Shown piece by piece: positions 42,831 through 54,429 of a stretch of DNA of 64,000 nt. A program made the position numbers and the translations under genes. This stretch comes from Nilaparvata lugens (lineage: Eukaryota > Arthropoda > Insecta > Hemiptera > Delphacidae). Each line of letters begins with the position of its first letter. The stretch's first letter is position 1. A model generated the notes under the pieces. That model worked only from the letters and a program-made list of their open reading frames with translations. It was not told the DNA's origin and made no database searches. The stretch spans positions 32,511,852-32,575,851 of the forward strand of contig NC_052509.1 in the NCBI RefSeq assembly GCF_014356525.2, in the 5' to 3' direction.

Positions 42831-45608
42831 TTACATTTCTTGTATGTGATTTTAAGAATTTCTGTAGGAAAGGAAGAATAACATTAATTTAATTGGTAGA
42901 TTCAATGTAGAATGAGGAGTTAGAAAAAAAGCATGGTGACTATTTCGAAGTTCCATAATGTTTGAATGTTATGCATTTTCAGCTAACGACTCGAAGTGAA
43001 AACGTTTTACACACTGTAAAACTGAGGATCTACTTACCGCCATGTTACAGCCTCACTTTTGGCGACAACTGTTCTTTCTCCCCTTGGAAGCGGTCTCATC
43101 TGCCAACTCGGAATACGTGTGCAGTCATTTTAACAACTGTTAACAAACGTTCCATTGTCGTTAACATCCATGCTATTGCTTGCTGACATCAGTGGAATTG
43201 AACATAACAATAACAGTACAGAAATAAAATAGGTTTTATTGGCAATCTAAATGAAACGCTTGTAATCGATGTTGTTCAATTTGAATGATTATTTTATCAC
43301 ATTTGGAATGACTCATGAATTACTCCAATGGTTATCGATCGAAGAAGGAATTGATGGAATAGACGTGGAAAGAGTTCAGAGGCTACTTGTATGTTTAAAG
43401 GAGTTCAAGTTTTCATGGTTATATCACCACCCTTTTGAATAAGGTATAGAAGTTATTGGGTGAAATTTTAAAAAAAGTTTATCATTTTGAAAACAATAGC
43501 ATCATTCATTGCCACGTTTCGAACAATGAACCATTACTTTTATTTGGTTCATCATTACCAATGAAAAATTCATTCTGGATGGGAAAAATGTTCACATAAA
43601 TTTTTCCCCTTGAAGAATTGAGTGAAATCCTTTACAGCAGACACTGTAACAATAACTTATCAGCAAACAACTCAAATGAGCATGCTTTGAATTTTTTCGC
43701 CTTTAAATCTCAGTGAGATATAAATGAAGTCAATATCAACAAACGGGTTAATCGATCTTCAAGAAATAGGAGGGTCAAATCAATGGGTGAAGATGGAGAG
43801 GTGGTTGTTGAAAGGGTCCTTTAATTAGTGGTTGTTCTGTGTACACAAGATGAATAGCTGGTCCCTTTTCATAAAATTTGGTGGCCCCACAAACAGCCAC
43901 GACGGTTAAAGGAACGAAGGTTCATTTAAAAAAGATTCAATCATTCTGGCGCCGCTGCAAAGTTCACAGTTCACACGAATGAAGCCGCAAGCTAGCTGTG
44001 ATCCAGTCCACCACCTTGTCTCTGCTTAGAAACACGTAAGCTGCATTTAGGGGGTGTTTGTGAGAGATACAGTGATAAAGGGTGAGGGCATGCAAGGGAG
44101 TGAGAGAGTGGAGGGCATGGAAGCTTGCTGGTCAGCGAATATTCAGAGGGGTAAGGTAAGGTAAGGTAAGGTACTAATGTAATGAAGGGCTTCCCTTTAT
44201 GTTCTGGCTTTGCTATGTCCTTAGGCAGTGCAGGGCTCTCTGCGAGATTGCCCTTTAATTACTGTACAAGTCATCATCACTCTGGCCCCATAACATCTCC
44301 ACCTAACACGTCGTGGTTACACGCGTGTAAACTCGCGCGAATCAAGTCGATTCTAGAGTTTTCTCGTGTTTGGGGTTCTGGTTCCAGTTCGGTAGGATGT
44401 TGATTGTTAAACTGAAGGATTAAACAAATAATAGCCTCGAGTTTTGTAAAATGCAAACAGCTAACAGTGATTTTCATTTGTACTTTACAAGACTAGTATT
44501 TATTGAATGAGGTTCATTCATTCATTGAAAAATTTTTATATTGTCTGTCTTTACAAATGAAACATCTCATTTTCCAGGTGACTAATTATTTTTGAGGGTT
44601 GAACATAAATCTGCACTCCAAAGAGTTATTAAAATGGCAATGCTGTAATCATTAAGTCTTGAATTGTTCTAGACTTATAGAGTCTAGTTTAGGCCCTACA
44701 ATACATATTAATGAAATGTAGAGATTTAAAATACGAGAGCCTAACAATTTCGGGAAAAGTTATAAATTCTTTTAAAACTATGAAAATTTATTAAATAATT
44801 TATTAAATATATGATAATTTGATAGAACCACCAATGCCTACACGATAGATCACTTTTGCGGAATGTAATTTTATGCTTATTTGTAAGCACTCGCCCTTGT
44901 AGGAGCACGCACACATTTAAAATGATTGCTCGGGTGCGTTGGAGAGCGCATGCGTGCAAATGCACAGGTCTCCGTAGCACTTGGGCAATGTATATTGGTG
45001 ACAGTAGTTCATAATAGCCAATCTCCGGGGATAGCTACAACAATAATGCGGCACGGTTTATCGGCAACCTCTCTCTCCACAATTCAATGATAGTGACCCT
45101 TCTATCAGACCATGAATGTAACACCTCACACTGTAACACTACATTAAAGAATTTCAAAGAGATTTTCTGTCGTGTAGCGATTATCCGTTCTATTAATTAT
45201 TGATAGACAGCGTTTATCAAATGAATCTTCCACGAAAATAAAAAATACGAGTAGAACCGAACAATAAAAATTACAATTGATCGAATAGGAATCAGCAATC
45301 TCTATTGTAAATCCCATTGTACGTTATACAACAAATTTTGATGAGAATCAGTATCCTGAAATAAGCCATCATGAAATTCTCATTTATAGTACCCTGTATA
45401 CAACGTTGATCAACTCAAACTTAGCAACGTTGAACCCATCTGTTCCGATTTACTTCGGACTATTGTCGAGTGGTTGACTATCAAACTTTTCAAGTATGAT
45501 ACACTCCAACATCTTCTATTATGGAATGAATATTCATGTTCAGCGTGTGAAATGGTTGATTAATATTTGTAGAATAATATCATAGCACCCTTTTGAAAAC
45601 TTTTTATG
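42831..45608. other. Anonymous sequence, no supported gene
   Basis: Nothing recognisable, apart from a short pentamer repeat (GGTAA, about four units, 44154-44173). Open frames on both strands are short and overlap each other. Confidence 0.5.
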
Positions 45609-46526
45609 TAAAATAACAAATTGAAATAATTGACAACCAGTTTCGGATGCTTACAACATTTTCAAGTTGGAAAAAATGGAGTAAGCATCCGAAACTGGTT
45701 GTTTTCACTTTCCTTGCCCTATTACCATAGCTAAGGAAAGTATTGCTTTCAAAAAAAAATTAAGGTACCACAATTTCTAAATTTCTATTCGTTTCAAGGT
45801 CCCCTGAGTCCAAAAAAGTGGTTTTTGGGTATTGGTCTGTATGTGTGTGTGTGTGTGTGTGTGTGTACGATATCTCATCTCCCAATTAACAGAATGACTT
45901 GAAATTTGGAACATGAGATCCTTACACTATAAGGATCCGACACGAACAATAATTTTGATCAAATGCAATTCAAGATGGCGGCTAAAATGACGAAAATTTT
46001 GCCAAAAACAGGGTTTTTCGCGATTTTCTCGAAAATGACTACAACGATTTTGATCAAATTCATACCTAAATTAGTCATTGGTAAGCTATATCAACTGCCT
46101 CAAGTCACATATCTGTAAAAATTTCAGAACCTCCGCCCCATCTATGCAAAGTTTGATTTTAGATTTTCAATTATCAGGTCTCAGATATAATTTAAACAAA
46201 AAATTTCGAATGGAAAAGATTGAGCATGAAAATCTCTTCAATTGATGTTCAGTAACATTTTCACCAAAAATTAAAAATAAGTTTGAAATTTGAAAATGTG
46301 ATTATTCAATTGCAAACTGTTGGCAACTGTTGATTCTATTAAATCATTCACTATGAGCAGATCTCGTGTGTCTCCAGCGTTATTGTCCTGTCACCAGCTG
46401 GCTCAGATCTTTGTCTATAAGTAGACTTGAGATGCGCTGTAACACTAGCATCAGGTGATCAATTTTCATAACGGCAAGGAAAGTTGTGTGAGTGCGCCAC
46501 ACCAGATTTTTCAATTTGTTATTTTA
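45609..46526. repeat. Palindrome split by a smaller element
   Basis: The outer arms TAAAATAACAAATTGAAA (45609-45626) and TTTCAATTTGTTATTTTA (46509-46526) are reverse complements. Next to the left arm is a perfect 22-bp stem (ACAACCAGTTTCGGATGCTTAC at 45633-45654, its complement at 45681-45702, 26-bp loop). The bases that should lie between the stem and the right outer arm are interrupted from 45703 on by the ~0.8-kb element described next. Confidence 0.8.
45703..46508. mobile_element. Short-TIR element, likely a hemipteran MITE-like repeat
   Basis: Near its ends are CACTTTCCTTGCC (45706) and GGCAAGGAAAGTTGTG (46473), an imperfect 13-bp inverted pair. The interior includes AAAAGTGGTTTTTGGGTATT, a GT microsatellite (45841-45866) and CAAGATGGCGGCTAAAATG. 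I recall closely similar sequence being abundant in planthopper genomes; that is memory, not a search. There is no coding capacity; the small frames are chance. Confidence 0.55.
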
Positions 46527-46530
46527 TTAA

Positions 46531-46921
46531 CTAGTAGTTCTGTGAACAGTAGACCTAATGCAGTTTTCTCATCTACAAGTATCTGATGTCACCTGTTCAC
46601 CGGCTTCTCCAGACATCTGTGTAATGCATGCAATGGATAATCCACTTGTCAGCTGATTGATTATCAATATTTTGATCAATCCTATCTTCAGAGTAGATTA
46701 GATGATTGACCGAACGCTGTGTGGTCTATGTTTTAACTCGGATTTTCTTTTGTCTTTATGCATGTAACGCATTTACGGCCAAGTGCGTTCATAGAATTTT
46801 ATGAGGTTTGGCAGGAATATTCCTTTTTCAACTGCGCGTCGATGTATACACAAGGTTTTTTGAAATTTTGCATTTTGAGGATGATATGAAGGAATAGAAA
46901 TTTTTCTCCACACTCCGTGGA

Positions 46922-46925
<4 letters not shown>
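46531..46925 (-). repeat. Permuted repeat, left copy (blocks A then B on plus)
   Basis: Block A (46531-46675) runs from CTAGTAGTTCTGTGAACAGT to CCACTTGTCAGCTGA. Block B (about 46735-46920) runs from ACTCGGATTTTCTTT through CAACTGCGCGTCGATGTA to CTCCACACTCCG. The same blocks occur inverted near 50150-50450, but in the other order. Confidence 0.75.
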
Positions 46926-47005
<80 letters not shown>

Positions 47006-47029
47006 ATATATACCTATATATACCTATAT

Positions 47030-47126
<97 letters not shown>

Positions 47127-47137
47127 TATATATATAG
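46922..47137. repeat. (TA)n microsatellite
   Basis: A long TA run with TACCTATA and AATATA interruptions; the YIYIYI frames are artefacts. Confidence 0.97.
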
Positions 47138-47149
47138 GTATACGCACTT

Positions 47150-47340
47150 TTGAAGCCAATTTCTCTGTACAGACGGACCTTTGGAGCCACCCTTGGCTTC
47201 ATAAACTGGCTTCAAACTGCGGTAGTTTTAGATAAATCTACAGCTTTTTGAGCCAAACAGCAGTTTGAAGCCAGATGGCTTTGAAATGCGGCACTAGCCG
47301 TTTGAAGCCACATTATATGACTTGATGGCTTCAAAGTGCT
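47150..47340. repeat. Cluster of GAAGCCA / TGGCTTC motifs on both strands
   Basis: Within ~190 bp I count about nine TTTGAAGCCA-like words in alternating orientation: TTTTGAAGCC near 47151, TTTGGAGCC near 47179, TTGGCTTCAT near 47194, CTGGCTTCAAACTGCGG near 47206, TTTGAGCC near 47249, TTTGAAGCCAGATGGCTTTG near 47263, TTTGAAGCCAC near 47304 and TGGCTTCAAAGTGCTG near 47325. Adjacent inverted words can pair into small hairpins. Confidence 0.8.
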
Positions 47341-47919
47341 GTGTATATATCAATCAAAGTATCCACTACAATTTATTCACCATAATGCACCTCTACCGGT
47401 TTTATAGAAATTCTGTCAGTAAGTTTCAGAATGAAATAACAATATTACATGGTTTTTCATGTATTTGAAATCATCCAATGAGTATTTGTGCTCAATCAAT
47501 AAAGTTTTGCATAATATGAGTTGAATCAAATGAAAGTTTGAACAAACTTGAGATATTATTCAATATATCTGCAGTTTGAACATTTAGTCGTTGAGTTTTT
47601 CACTCTCATATACCAAATAAAAAATCTTTATTGAGTTTTACTGGATGATATCAATTCATGAGTTGAATTGTTTTTTTTTTTGCAGTTAGGCTATATAGCC
47701 TCTATGAATTGTAACTGGATTAGTAGAAACAGACAAAGTAAGTTTATAATTGTTCACTCTATTGCTCAGAACAATGATATAGGCTAAGGCTTCACGAATC
47801 AATATTTGATCATTATAACACATTTACAATTCATAAAATTGGTATTATAGTACATGATTTAAATGTGTGAAGAATACAAACAATTATGTTATTCTGGAGC
47901 AGCAATAATATACTGTATA
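47341..47919. other. Anonymous AT-rich sequence
   Basis: Spacer between the GAAGCCA cluster and the mariner/Tc1-type element; no repeat match or open frame worth reporting. Confidence 0.5.
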
Positions 47920-47921
47920 TA

Positions 47922-50070
47922 CAGAGTGATTCTTTTATTATGGTGAAATAATTCAATACGTGATAGTAGAGGTAAAAATAAGAAAAAAAGTTCTTATAAA
48001 CATATATCCATAAATGTTTCATTAGCGAGCTATACAGGGTTAAAAATGTCGCCCGGAATTCAGTTCCTCTGGGGAAATACACCGATGCTGAATTTTTTGG
48101 GGACTAGTTCTTGGAAAACTTATGCTGGATTCATATGGAAAAATATCTGGAGAATTGAATAAAACTAGTAGTCTGGAAGCTGTAGTGTGAGTAGTTTTTG
48201 AGAAAAAAGTTGAAATATGCAAAAAATCCAAGTAGAAAAACACAGACTTCTACGTTTGATGCCTAATAACTTTCTTTAATGACCAGTAAACAGATAATTT
48301 TTCGCAATAAAAATTGTAGAGAATTCAATTCTGGAAAGAATCATGTAAACTAAATTTGAATAAAAGTTGAATAAAATGTATTATTATGTAGTACATTACA
48401 CCACAAAAATTTACTGTTTTATGAGGAGAGAACTAATAACTCATATAGGTTGTAGCTGATTGCAAATGAAATATTCTGTTTTTTATGAAAAGTTTGATTC
48501 TTATATGAAAGTAACATAATATCTAAATGACATTTGAGTTATACCAAAAGACTAAAGATGATGTTCAAAGTGACCTCCGTTGTTCTGAATGCATATGTTC
48601 AGACGTCTTCTCATCGATTGTCGGACCCGTTCAAATATTCCAGGAGTCTGCTTCATCATTTCTATTCCGTTCAAAATCCTTAATCGGAGTTCTTCAATGG
48701 TATCAATCGGAGTATTGTATACCAAGGTTTTCAAGTGTCCTCAAAGATAAAAATCCAAAGGATTTAAGTCTAGTGACCTAGCTGGCCATGGTACTGGCCC
48801 ACCTCGGCCTATCCATTGATTTGGAAAGCTGTGATTCAGGTGTTCAGGAACAGCAACACTGAAGTGTGCTGGAGCTCCATCATGCATAAACCAAATGTTT
48901 TGGCGCAACTGAAGAGGTACATCCTCAAGTAAGATAAATAGCTCCTCTCTCAAAAAGTTTAAGTAGATTATGCCATTAAGCCTGGGAGGAAGCTCGAACA
49001 AAAGTAGATGATCTCCTATGATTCCTGCCCAAATGTTTACTGAAAACTGATGTTGTGGACGATTAGGATTGATGGCATGAGGATTCTCATCTGCCCAAAT
49101 ATGTTGGTTGTGAACGTTAACGATAGCTGTTCTTGTAAAGTGTGCCTTGTCGGTAAATGAAACGGTTGTTAGAAAAGTTTGGGTTAACAGGTGTTTATAA
49201 AAATCATCGGCAAATACCAGCACGGGGAATACAGTCTCGTGGCAATAGAGTATGAACTTTCTGGAGGTGGTATGGATGTAATTGTTGCTCTTTCAGTATC
49301 CTCCAAATAATGGATTGATTGATATTAAACTGCACTGACAAAAAAGAAAAAAACACAGCGCGGTTACAGTAGGCATAACTTACAGTTTGTTGTTTTGTTC
49401 AACAGTGAGCTAAAATATTTCTGAAAAAAACTTTCAGCTGATAATTTCTTTTGAATATTTTCTTATTTAAAACAAAATAAATCAGCTGTTTTGGAACAGC
49501 TGTTATTTAAATCCATGTTTCATTTGCAATCAGCTACAACCTATGAGTTATTAGTTCTCTCCTCATAAAACAGCAAATTTTTGTGGTGTAACGTACTACA
49601 TAATAATACTTTTCATTCAAAATTTACTCAAATTTAGTTCACACAGTTCACATGATTCTTTTCAGAATTAAATTCTCTACAATTTCCATTGCGAAAAATT
49701 ATCTGTTTACTGGTCATTAAAGAAAGTTATTAGGCATCAAACGTAGAAGTCTGTGTTTTTCTACTTAGATTTTTTGCATATTTCAACTTTTTTCTCAAAA
49801 ACTACTCACACTACAGCTTCCAGACTAGTTTTATTCAATTTTTCAGATATTTTTCCTTATGAATCCAGCATAAGTTTTCCAAGAACTAGTCCCCAAACAA
49901 TTTAGCATCGGTTTATTACATCAGAGGAACTGAATTCCGGGCAAAATCTTTCACCAGGTATAGCTCGCTAATGAAGCGTTTAAGGATATATGTTTATGAG
50001 AACTTTTTTTCTTATTTTCACCTCTACTATCACGTTTGAAATTATTTCACCATAATTATGAATCACCCTG
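47922..50070 (-). mobile_element. Mariner/Tc1-type transposon with ~550-bp inverted termini
   Basis: The ends CAGAGTGATTCTTTTATTAT (47922) and, on the other strand, CAGGGTGATTCATAATTATG (from 50070) are flanked by TA on both sides (47920-47921 and 50071-50072), the IS630/Tc1/mariner target duplication. The inverted repeats continue inward for ~550 bp (47922-48472 and 49518-50070) with scattered differences: shared GTCCCCAA, GGAATTCAGTTCCTCT, AGAAGTCTGTGTTTTTCTAC and GTTGTAGCTGATTGCAAATG. A damaged transposase lies between them on the minus strand. Total length is ~2.15 kb. Confidence 0.9.
48552..49345 (-). pseudogene. Mariner/Tc1-type transposase, decayed
   Basis: From 5' to 3' on the minus strand: INQSIIWRILKEQQLHPYHL (the end of the DNA-binding part), a frameshift near 49230, then the catalytic domain. 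Motifs are FTDKAHF (first Asp), WFMHDGAPAHFS (second Asp) and SLDLNPLDFYL (third acidic residue). By my count 41 residues separate the second and third Asp, which suggests a DD41D-type family, not classic mariner DD34D. A TGA replaces the expected Trp after DFYL. The same frame then continues to the natural C-terminus (NTPIDTIEELRLRI, ending NGGHFEHHL). The N-terminal helix-turn-helix is mostly missing. The element cannot encode an active enzyme. Confidence 0.88.
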
Positions 50071-50149
50071 TATATATTATTGAATTAATCTTATTAAATG
50101 ATCATTCAATTAATCTTATTTGAAGTTTCATCATTTTGTCATCAGCTGA

Positions 50150-50455
50150 CAAGTGGATCATTAATTGCATGCATTACGCAGATGTCTGGAGAAGCCGGGA
50201 AAACAGGTGACACCAGATACTTGTGAATGAGAAAACTGTGTGAGATCTACTGTTCACAGAACTACTAGTATATATAGTGATATCGGAGTATGGAGAAAAT
50301 TCCTTGTCCTTTCATATCATACTTAAAATGCGAAATTTCAAAAAACCGTGTGTTTACATCGACGCGCAGTTGAAAAAATTCCTGCCAAATCTCGAAAGAA
50401 AGAAAATCCGAGTCCAACCACTGCGTTCCGTCAACCATGATATTATTTTTCACAT
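50150..50455 (+). repeat. Permuted repeat, right copy (blocks inverted and swapped)
   Basis: Block A (about 50150-50268, TCAGCTGACAAGTGG to ACAGAACTACTAG) is followed by block B (50281-50440, ATCGGAGTATGGAGAAAATT to GAAAATCCGAGTCC). Compared with 46531-46925 both blocks are inverted, but A comes before B on the plus strand here too. In a common orientation the order is therefore B-A at one copy and A-B at the other. Confidence 0.75.
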
Positions 50456-52507
50456 ATAAAAATGAAGTAGCCATGAATATATAGCCTACGTTTCCAGAAA
50501 ATATGATTGATTATTTTATCTTGAAATATTGTACGATATGAATATCTTATGCTCATCCATTTCATTGGTTTCTTTGACATTATTATGTAATTGTTATTTG
50601 GCAGATTCCTATCTGAGCTTGGTGGAAAATATATATCAACATCTCAACTTTTTCTATCCTCATTTACTCTGTAAATTCACATTGGCGCTACAATATTTTC
50701 CATCAGAAATTTCAAAATGTTCAATTCATCAGAAGACTTTAATGAATATCTAATAGAAGAGAAGCGAGAAGGAGCTTTCTTCCACTGGAAACTATCGATT
50801 TTGAAAATTCTCTGGTCGGACGACAACAAATTCATCACTCTCCCAGAGAGAATGTCAATCTTCAGGAAACGAGCGGCAAAAAATGTTAGAGTTGATTGTG
50901 ACGTAACTTACTGAAGAAGCGGCAATTCTTGTTCCTCCTCTCCTGTTCTGTCCTTCTCCTCTGGTCATTCTTCTTCCTTCCCCTGTTGGCTCTCTCTCTC
51001 CCTGACGTTAACTGGCCAAGGGACTTGTCAATCGTGGCAAGTTGGCAATTTATCAAAGTTACAGTGCGATCGCCGATGCTGCTTCATGCTGCAAAAAGTT
51101 CCGTTCTTTACATCCTCTGGTCAGATTTTCCGGAAGGGAAAATTCTGCTCCGTACATCTGATCTCGTGCGTTGAGTCATTTATCTCCTAGCTCAGCTCAT
51201 CTGGAAGTGATTTTCATCGGCAACCTGCTACTAAAAGCATTAGACACTTTTCAAAAAATATCAAAAGTGTTCAAATGTGATATAATTATCCACTTTCACC
51301 TGTCAGTAGGCTATAAAACATAACTATAACATCAATATGGATGTCCCAACACTGTATTATGACGTCAATATTGTCTTCAATAGCATTTTTCTCAATATTG
51401 TTTCTCAAAAGGATGATCACATAAGTTGTAGGCAAGGGTGATATGATAATAATGAATGAACTCACAGTTTATAGATGAGTTCCGAGCCGTCGTCAAGTTG
51501 TCCCTTTTGTTTACTCAGATCTGAATTTCAGAAGATTGCTAGTTCAGGCACCCTTGGAGTAACCTACCTTCATCACTGCTTGAAACATGACTCAAAAGTC
51601 TAAGAAGCTATTTTGATGCAGTAAAGTTATCCTTGGCGTGATAAACATAGATGTTCAAAGTCGATCACAGGATCGTCATCGGTATTAATCCACAGTCATG
51701 TGACAGCGACCGAGAAAGTTAAATGAGATTTGAGAATTCTATTCCCTTGTTGATTAATGCTATCAGTCTGCTATGCGTTTCAGGTACATACGGAATTGCA
51801 AGTATTCTCCATCATGAGATGAAATCAAAAGATATGAGGTTCTCTATATTATTGCGCAATGCGCAATGTAAAACTGCTACTCGTATACTACCCACCAGGA
51901 TGTTGGATAAGTTTGTAGTTTTATGTTCCAACTGAACTTCAATGATAATGATATATAAAAATTATAAACTGTAACGTACCTTATACCATAGAGTGAAGAT
52001 ACCGTTTAATCTAGCAATCATTTGTCTCTGCTTATACATACTTTGATGCTATGGGGCGAGGTGTTAAGTTGCTTGGGCTTTCCTCCAGTTTTCTCGAAGA
52101 TTTTCCAGTTCTGCCTTTGCATCAATAGCATATCTTTTATCTATCATGAGCTATCATCCATCACTCCATTCTATGATATCATTCTCTTGCATATTAAGCT
52201 ATTTCAATTTCCTTCTCTATGTTCTTGAGGATTACACATTAGAATTAACAAGTGAACTGTATTCTTCCCCGAAGATGCTGAACCTCAACTATTTCCGTAT
52301 CACATTGAATTAAATGCGAACAGCAGTTACAAAGAGGAATAAGAAGGAAAATCTACATTCGAACAATTGAGTAAATGAATAAAGATTTAAGACATGAAGA
52401 ATAAAAAGACAAAGAATACAAAAGGAAAGGATCTCAGTGTATTCATATTTGATGAAAGATTTATTAAACGAATCTGGTCCAGTCCTGGTCTCGACGAGAA
52501 TGGTGCT
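50456..52507. other. Anonymous sequence, no supported gene
   Basis: Several short frames (for example 50717-50914 and 50929-51174) carry no recognised domain. The 50929 frame starts with a Leu/Phe-rich stretch that could look like a signal peptide, but it lies in CT-rich DNA and nothing else supports it. Confidence 0.5.
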
Positions 52508-53071
52508 GACTTGACAAATTGACTGCTAGTTGGGGTACGTGGAAAAGCTGAGGAAGTTCAGATCTTCCATGGTGGAAATAAACCTTAACTAAATTTGATT
52601 GAAGTGGCTGTATCATTATAACATTTTAGTTATAAACAGCATAGGGAATAGTTTCAGATTGAGAATTTACGACACATTCAATAGCATCGAGTTGAAATTC
52701 ATGTCGTTCATGGTTTGATAACCACATCTTACACTCATATCAGTTTAATACTGCAGTTTGAAATGAAAAAAAAAACTATTTCCATCATCATCATCATGAC
52801 GACGATGATTATGATGATGATGGGAATAGTGTTTTTTTTAAACTGAAGGAGTGTAAGATGTGGTTATCAAACCATGAACGACATGAATTTCAACTCGATG
52901 CTATTGAATGTGTCGTAACTTCTCAATCTGAAACTATTCCCAATCCTGTTTATAACTGAAATGCTATAATGATGCAGCCACTTCAATCAAATTCAGTTTA
53001 GGATCATTTCCACCATGGAAGATCTGAACTTCCTCAGCTTTTCCAAGTACCCCAACGTTATTTTCAAGTCA
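52508..53071. repeat. Large foldback, arms of about 230 bp
   Basis: The left arm (52508-52750) and right arm (about 52840-53071) are reverse complements with modest divergence. Landmarks from outside in are TGACTTGA, GTTGGGGTAC, GGAAAAGCTGAGGAAGTTCA, TCCATGGTGGAAAT, TTGAAATTCATGTCGTTCAT and CACATCTTACACTC. The centre contains GAT/ATC trinucleotide runs that are themselves complementary (CATCATCATCATGACG, then GATGATTATGATGATGATGG). There is no ORF. It could be a foldback/MITE, and if transcribed it would make a long hairpin RNA. Confidence 0.85.
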
Positions 53072-54429
53072 TTTGATAGTGTTGATGCCGTATATTATTG
53101 ACGGCAGACATTTTACTGGAGCATGGTAAGGAATGGCAGCTTACACACAGCCACAGCCGAGCCGCCGCAGCCGAAAACTTTGCCGTTAAAAATGCTCCGA
53201 CGTTCACTTTTAATCGCCACAATTTAGATAAGACCTCTCGAGTTGGAGTTAGGGGCGGACGTTGTAGGGGGGAGGGGTCTGAAGGCTTCGCTAGGAGCAG
53301 AGAGCATAAGCTATTAGGGAAACTATTCACTGGTAATTACCCCCTCTCTCGTCACGCATCCCCTAAGAGGAACAACGATTGTGCAAATGGCTTGAGATGC
53401 TAGGCTTGTGGGATTTCCAGTATTAAATGAAGGGTGGAAATGTGGAGTTTTTGGAATGGTTTGGGTGCTGTAAAATGGAAGGGATTCGTTAGGTTAGGCT
53501 TACTCGTACTGTTCGAGTCACCAATTTTAGTCACTTGCAGAAAACTTTTCCATAGTTTCTACCTAACCTCGTTTTCTTATTTCCAGACTTTTTCCATAGT
53601 TGCCGCAATTGAATAGTAACAGGAGTATGTAGTGGAAAACAATGTCATGTTAATACTACTTTACCTGGAGATAGCATTGATATGATGAGAAAAAAACACA
53701 ATAATCAATCATTAACGTCTTATCCGGCTTATCCTAAACAAGTGGATCCCATTATTATCTATTTTTATTGAACATTTTCATAGAAGAATCATACATAGCT
53801 TAGTGATTACATTGATTTATGATACGAGCATAAATTCATATTTCCATTTTGATTTGTAATTAAATAATGTTCTATGTTTTTCAGGAATGTGAAGGGACTA
53901 CGGACTATATCAACTTCCCCATTGAAGGTAATACATCACTAGAATTGTTAACATATTCCAATAAGCATTGATTTTTTATAATTCAGTGAGCTCACTATAA
54001 TGAGCCAAATGATAATATTTGCCGGAGAATCTGTAAAACCTCATTTCCAGGACTCAATATGGAAAAATCGCATATTGTCCAAATGAGAATAAATTTACTC
54101 TTGTCCGAATTGCTTTCCAAGAAAACATTTTTTTTTCTGGAAATCAAGAAATGATGGAAGTTGATATTTGTTTGAGAAATCAAATATAATTCAAGAAAAT
54201 TCAGCAAAAGACGCTGTAAATAAGGGATTCTTGATAAGGTCGTAAGGATGTGATTTTTGGATACCAAGTGAAGAGAGATCAAGTTTGGTTAAAAATGGAA
54301 AGTGGAATTGAAAAAAGTAAAACTTATAGGGACTGAATATTGATGAACTGACTTATAGTAGTACAATACGGTAGGCCTACTTGAGAGTGCACAATTATTG
54401 AAAGGAGCTATATAACATAACAAGGATCC
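53072..54429. other. Anonymous sequence, no supported gene
   Basis: The 53098-53403 frame on the plus strand (101 codons) crosses a GC-richer patch but overlaps an open frame on the other strand and shows no domain. I do not support either. Confidence 0.45.

Noticed and set aside
44152..44175. GGTAA pentamer run considered as telomeric repeat
   Set aside because: The insect telomere unit is TTAGG; GGTAA is not a rotation or complement of it, and only about four units are present.
46917..47215. YIYIYI frames on both strands
   Set aside because: Artefact of the TA microsatellite.
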